34,335 nucleotides of DNA from an uncultured Acetobacteraceae bacterium. GTDB lineage: Bacteria; Pseudomonadota; Alphaproteobacteria; Acetobacterales; Acetobacteraceae. The stretch spans positions 1 through 34,335 of the forward strand of contig CALMVT010000424.1 in NCBI GenBank assembly GCA_937873175.1. The letters run 5' to 3'. The position numbers were made by a program, and so were the translations under genes. How positions within the stretch are numbered: the first letter of the stretch is position 1; every line of letters begins with the position of its first letter. Positions 31,045-34,335 of the stretch are shown piece after piece. The notes under the pieces were generated by a model, which saw nothing but the letters and a program-made list of their open reading frames with translations, made no database searches and was not told where the DNA came from.

Positions 31045-32640
31045 TCACGCCACCTTCGTGATCGCCCACTTGACCTGCTGCGCGCCGTCCGCCTTGCCGG
31101 CCAGCACCACCTGCTGCGCTGGGCGCGGGTCGGGGCCGCCGAGGTACACGCTTTCCTCCAGCGACATCTGCACGCCCTCCGCCCGCAGGCGCCAACTGGT
31201 GCCGCCGGGCAAGCGGAGCAGCACCGTTTCGTGGTCCGGCTGCAAGGCGGCGCCCACGGACGGGTGCAGGTGGAAGCGGACGGCGTAGGACTGCGCCGCG
31301 GCGCCCTCCACCGCGTCCTCCCCACGGATGTCCTCACCGCTTTCGGCCATGTACAAGCGGCGTCGGTGCAGCGCGCCGAACGAAGCGAGGTAACCGTCGT
31401 GGCTCGCTTCCAGCCAATGCGCACCATTGGCCTCCTGGCGCTGCACCTCCACCTGGTTGGGATGGCGGCCGATTCCGCAGGGTCGCAGTTCCGAGGAATT
31501 GGTGTCCGCGATCACCAGGGTGGAGTGCGCCGCCGTGGCGCGGCTCGCGTCCTGCCAGGCCGGGCCGGCCGCGGGCGCCGCGCCGCAATTCACGATCATC
31601 CGGTCGCGCCCGACCGACACCTCGATGGACAGCGTGCCGGCATGCGCCAGCCGGTCGATGCCGGGCGGCGGCGGTGCGCCGCAATCGACGACCAGCACGC
31701 AGCGCCCGGCCTGCAAGCGGTGGAACCCGCCCTCCGTCAGCCCGGCGGGCGCCCGGCTGCTGCGCCCGGTCTGATGAAGCACGAGGTCGATCAGCGGCGC
31801 CGACTCCTCCTTCGTCCCGTTGAACAGCGCGAGTCCCCCGTCCCCGTGCCGGAACACGCGGAGCGCCGGCGCCATGCGCTCGATGGCCGAGGCCAACGCG
31901 GTCGGCGGGTGCGCCTGCGCGGCCTGCAGCAAGGCGCGGATCTCGGTCAGATCCTGCAAGGCGGCGAGCTGCGCGGCCGGACTGCGCTCCACATGGCAGC
32001 CGTCCGGCAGTACCTGCCGCGCGATCTCCTGGGGCAGGAACCGCAGCGCGCGGGTCAGGAACGCCGCGTGGTCCGGCAGCGCCACGGCCGCGGCGATCAG
32101 GCCCTTCAACGCCGTGAGCGCGCGGGCGTCCAACTCCTCCGCCGGCATGGACGCTGCCAGCATGCGCGCATCCGCCACGAGGCGACCCATCAGCCGCGTG
32201 CGGAACGTGTCGTCGGCGCTGGCGGCGAAGAAGTCGTAATGGCTCAGCCAGGCGGTGATCCGCGCGCCGGTCACGTCCGGGCGCCGCGCCAGCCGTTCCA
32301 GAGAGGGCGTGGCCATCCAGTCGGCGACCAAGGTGCGGGCGCGGGTGCGGGCCGCGTCCGTGCCGAGCGCACGGAGGTCGCGCAGCCAGGCAAAGCCGTG
32401 CGCCGCGGCGCGCAGCGACTCGCGGCCTTGCGTGCTGGCCCAACTGCCGGGTGCCAGCCGGTGCACGGCGCCGCACAGCACCATCTCGTCCTTCAGCAGC
32501 CGGGCGCCGCGGGCGGGGTCGCCGGGCCAAGGATCGCGCACCGGCAAAGCCGGCGCGTCCGGCACCCGGCCCATCCGCAGCACCGGCATCGCGGCCATGA
32601 CCCGGCGCGCATCCCGCGCCCACCGGCCTGGTTTGATCAT
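31045..32640 (-). CDS. Heparinase II/III family protein
   Basis: 531 residues. The N-terminal two-thirds form an alpha-helical toroid (residues about 40-270, including WLSHYDFFAASADDTFRTRL). From about residue 300 a beta-sheet domain with the Hepar_II_III pattern follows (LTEGGFHRLQAGRCVLVVDCG, HAGTLSIEVSVGRDRMIVNCGA, AAHSTLVIADTNSSEL). The family contains polysaccharide lyases for acidic glycans, but many alphaproteobacterial members next to rpe and rsmB are uncharacterised. There is no signal peptide, so it may act in the cytoplasm or be exported in an unknown way. Its ATG overlaps the rpe stop as ATGA, showing coupling. Confidence 0.9.
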   Translation of the reverse strand: MIKPGRWARDARRVMAAMPVLRMGRVPDAPALPVRDPWPGDPARGARLLKDEMVLCGAVHRLAPGSWASTQGRESLRAAAHGFAWLRDLRALGTDAARTRARTLVADWMATPSLERLARRPDVTGARITAWLSHYDFFAASADDTFRTRLMGRLVADARMLAASMPAEELDARALTALKGLIAAAVALPDHAAFLTRALRFLPQEIARQVLPDGCHVERSPAAQLAALQDLTEIRALLQAAQAHPPTALASAIERMAPALRVFRHGDGGLALFNGTKEESAPLIDLVLHQTGRSSRAPAGLTEGGFHRLQAGRCVLVVDCGAPPPPGIDRLAHAGTLSIEVSVGRDRMIVNCGAAPAAGPAWQDASRATAAHSTLVIADTNSSELRPCGIGRHPNQVEVQRQEANGAHWLEASHDGYLASFGALHRRRLYMAESGEDIRGEDAVEGAAAQSYAVRFHLHPSVGAALQPDHETVLLRLPGGTSWRLRAEGVQMSLEESVYLGGPDPRPAQQVVLAGKADGAQQVKWAITKVA

Positions 32641-33314
32641 GCCGTGCCCCGCATCCCGTCCATCGCCATCCGATAATCCTTTGCCGCGAACACCGCGGTT
32701 CCCGCCACCAGCACCCCCGCCCCGGCCGCCACCGCCCGCGGCGCGGTTTCGGGGGAGATGCCGCCATCCACCTCGACCGCGACCGGCCGCCCGGCGATCA
32801 TCGCGCGGACCTCCGCCACCTTGGCGAGCTGCCTCTCGATGAATGCCTGGCCGCCAAAGCCTGGGTTTACCGTCATGACAAGCACCAGGTCGGCAACATC
32901 CAGCACGTGCGCCACCGCCGAGGCCGGCGTGCCCGGATTCAGCGCGACGCCCGCGCGCTTGCCGAGCGAGCGCACAAGCTGCAGCGTGCGGTGCAGATGC
33001 GGCCCGGCCTCCGCATGCACGATGATGTGGTCCGCCCCGGCCTCGGCGAAGGCCGGGACATAGGGATCGGCGGGGCTGATCATCAGGTGCACGTCGAAGG
33101 GGATGCTGACCTGCCGGCGCAGCGCCTTGAGCACCAAAGGCCCGAAGGAGATGTTCGGCACGAAATGCCCGTCCATCACGTCCAGGTGCAGCCAGTCCGC
33201 ACCCGCCGCCTCAACCGCTGCGGCCTCTTCCCCCAAGCGGGAAAAGTCGGCGGCGAGCAGGCTGGGTGCCACGACGACCCGGGACGGCGGCCATTGGGAA
33301 TCACGGTGCGGCAT
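32637..33314 (-). CDS. rpe: Ribulose-phosphate 3-epimerase
   Basis: 225-residue TIM-barrel enzyme interconverting ribulose 5-phosphate and xylulose 5-phosphate in the pentose phosphate and Calvin cycles. Signatures are APSLLAADFSRLGEE (residues 16-30), DWLHLDVMDGHFVPNISFGP with metal-binding His and catalytic Asp, FDVHLMI, HAEAG, MTVNPGFGGQAFI and VEVDGGISPETAP with the second catalytic Asp and phosphate-binding loop. The stop overlaps the heparinase start. It lies 64 bp after rsmB on the same strand. Confidence 0.96.
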   Translation of the reverse strand: MPHRDSQWPPSRVVVAPSLLAADFSRLGEEAAAVEAAGADWLHLDVMDGHFVPNISFGPLVLKALRRQVSIPFDVHLMISPADPYVPAFAEAGADHIIVHAEAGPHLHRTLQLVRSLGKRAGVALNPGTPASAVAHVLDVADLVLVMTVNPGFGGQAFIERQLAKVAEVRAMIAGRPVAVEVDGGISPETAPRAVAAGAGVLVAGTAVFAAKDYRMAMDGMRGTA

Positions 33315-33378
33315 GGGGGAGTTCTAAAGCCGCGGACGCCGGACGCAAGCCATTATGCAAGCGATTGTAACCGGCCCA

Positions 33379-34335
33379 TCAAACCCGGACGAAACGCGCC
33401 GCGAAGAACCCGTCCATGCCGCCGCGCTCCGCCCACAGGCCCGGGTGGGTACGGAGCGTACCGTGGGGTGTCAGCGCCGCGGGCACGCCCGCCAGCTCCG
33501 CCGCGGTGAACGGGTCAGGGCGCAGGCCCGGCAGGGCGGCCACGCGCCCCGGCCCTTCTTCCGGCTGCAAGGAGCAAACGGCATACACTAGGCGTCCGCC
33601 CGGGCGCAGCAAAGCAGTCGTCGCCGCTAGCAGCCGGTCCTGCCCGGCTGCCGACTCCGCCACGTCGCGGGGGCGCTTCAGCCGGGCCACGTCGGGGTGG
33701 CGGCGGATAGTGCCGGTGGCGCTGCACGGCGCGTCCAGCAGCACGGCATCGAAAAGGGCCGGCGGGGTCCAGTTGGTCGCGTCGGCCTGCACCACCTCCA
33801 CCTCAAGCTGCAAGCGAGCCAGGTTTTCGTGCAGGCGGCGCAGGCGGAACACGTCGCGCTCCACCGCCGTGACCTGCGCGCCGGCCGCCGCCAACTGCGC
33901 GGTCTTGCCGCCCGGAGCGGCGCACAAGTCGGCCACGCGCTCTCCGGGCCGTGCGTGCAGCAGGGCGGCCGGCAGGGCGGCGGCGGCGTCCTGCACCCAG
34001 AACGCGCCGGAGGCGAAGCCCGGCAGGTCCTGCACCCGTGTTCCCGCCGGCATCCGCACCGATCCAGTTGGCAACAGCGTCCCGCCCGGCGGCAGGTCCG
34101 CGCCGGGGCGGAGCGTCAGATCGAGCGGCGCTTCATGGCCATGCGCCTCCGCGATGGCCCGGGCATCGGCGCCCCAGCTTGCCCAAAGCCAGAGCGGCGT
34201 GTCGAGCCGCGGGCCGTCCAGCCCGTCGAGCGCCGCCGGGCCCGCCTCCGAGACCCGGCGCAGCACCGCGTTGACCAGCCCGGCAAAGGGCGCGAGCCGC
34301 CGGGCGCGGGCAAGCCCCACCGCCGTCGCCACCGC
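33379..34335 (-). CDS. rsmB: 16S rRNA (cytosine-5) methyltransferase RsmB, C-terminal part (cut by window edge)
   Basis: The frame is open to the right edge, so the N-terminus (including most of the NusB-like domain) is outside the window; about 318 residues are seen. The catalytic SAM-binding domain has AWVQDAAAALPAALL-like start (FWVQDAAA), motif I VADLCAAPGGKTAQLAAAG, motif IV LLDAPCSATGTIRRHPD and motif VI LVYAVCSLQPEEGPG, with the two cysteines of RNA m5C methyltransferases. RsmB modifies C967 (E. coli numbering) of 16S rRNA. It is followed by rpe and the heparinase-like gene, an arrangement I associate with Rhodospirillales. Confidence 0.95.
   Translation of the reverse strand, partial: AVATAVGLARARRLAPFAGLVNAVLRRVSEAGPAALDGLDGPRLDTPLWLWASWGADARAIAEAHGHEAPLDLTLRPGADLPPGGTLLPTGSVRMPAGTRVQDLPGFASGAFWVQDAAAALPAALLHARPGERVADLCAAPGGKTAQLAAAGAQVTAVERDVFRLRRLHENLARLQLEVEVVQADATNWTPPALFDAVLLDAPCSATGTIRRHPDVARLKRPRDVAESAAGQDRLLAATTALLRPGGRLVYAVCSLQPEEGPGRVAALPGLRPDPFTAAELAGVPAALTPHGTLRTHPGLWAERGGMDGFFAARFVRV

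Overview
This window is chromosomal DNA of a high-GC Gram-negative bacterium, most likely an alphaproteobacterium of the Rhodospirillales/Acetobacteraceae type. The grounds are the strong G/C codon bias, the minCDE operon, the rsmB-rpe-heparinase gene block and the style of nitrate assimilation genes. The lineage is inferred from gene content, since there is no rRNA or other marker gene. I see no tRNA or rRNA gene, insertion sequence, integrase, phage gene or CRISPR array.

Layout. (1) 1-7458 is a nitrate assimilation module. On the minus strand a predicted operon runs from 5974 down to 1: a 227-residue heptad-repeat coiled-coil protein, a NarK-type nitrate/nitrite transporter, the nitrate reductase NasA, a small unknown protein and the start of nitrite reductase NirB, cut by the window edge. 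Divergent from it (6184-7458) is a regulator joining a degenerate receiver, an RNA-binding ANTAR domain and two NarX/PilJ-type P-box nitrate-sensing segments. The 210-bp divergent region holds a near-consensus sigma-54 promoter whose predicted start lies about 3 nt before the first of two hexaloop hairpins that fit the ANTAR rule (A at loop position 1, G at position 4). (2) 7477-8978: nucleoside salvage pair. (3) 9136-11425: PAP2 phosphatase, zeta GST/maleylacetoacetate isomerase and a small helical protein. (4) 11510-14000: choline sulfatase and choline-binding protein. (5) 14115-17363: SDR oxidoreductase, small unknown protein, cytochrome P450 and a disordered Lys/Ala-rich protein. (6) 17338-21843: two Kef-type antiporters flanking nicotinamidase. 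(7) 21856-23907: methanethiol oxidase/SBP56 with a polytopic membrane protein. (8) 24131-27507: RhlE-like RNA helicase, MobB and a VOC protein. (9) 27685-29563: minCDE. (10) 29604-34335: small unknown, GT9 glycosyltransferase, heparinase II/III-like protein, rpe and partial rsmB.

How the parts work together. In the nitrate module NarK would import nitrate, NasA (Mo-bisMGD, [4Fe-4S]) reduce it to nitrite and NirB reduce nitrite to ammonium. MobB, 20 kb away, serves the molybdenum cofactor. The control logic read from the sequence is general nitrogen control through sigma-54 plus nitrate-specific antitermination by a self-contained ANTAR/P-box protein. The most unusual item is the first gene of the operon. 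It encodes 30 uninterrupted heptads, 28 with Asn at the same core position, the N@d pattern known from trimeric autotransporter stalks to hold anions in the coiled-coil core. Here it is a predicted cytoplasmic protein beside nitrate transport. A role in holding, buffering or presenting nitrate/nitrite is a hypothesis, not shown.
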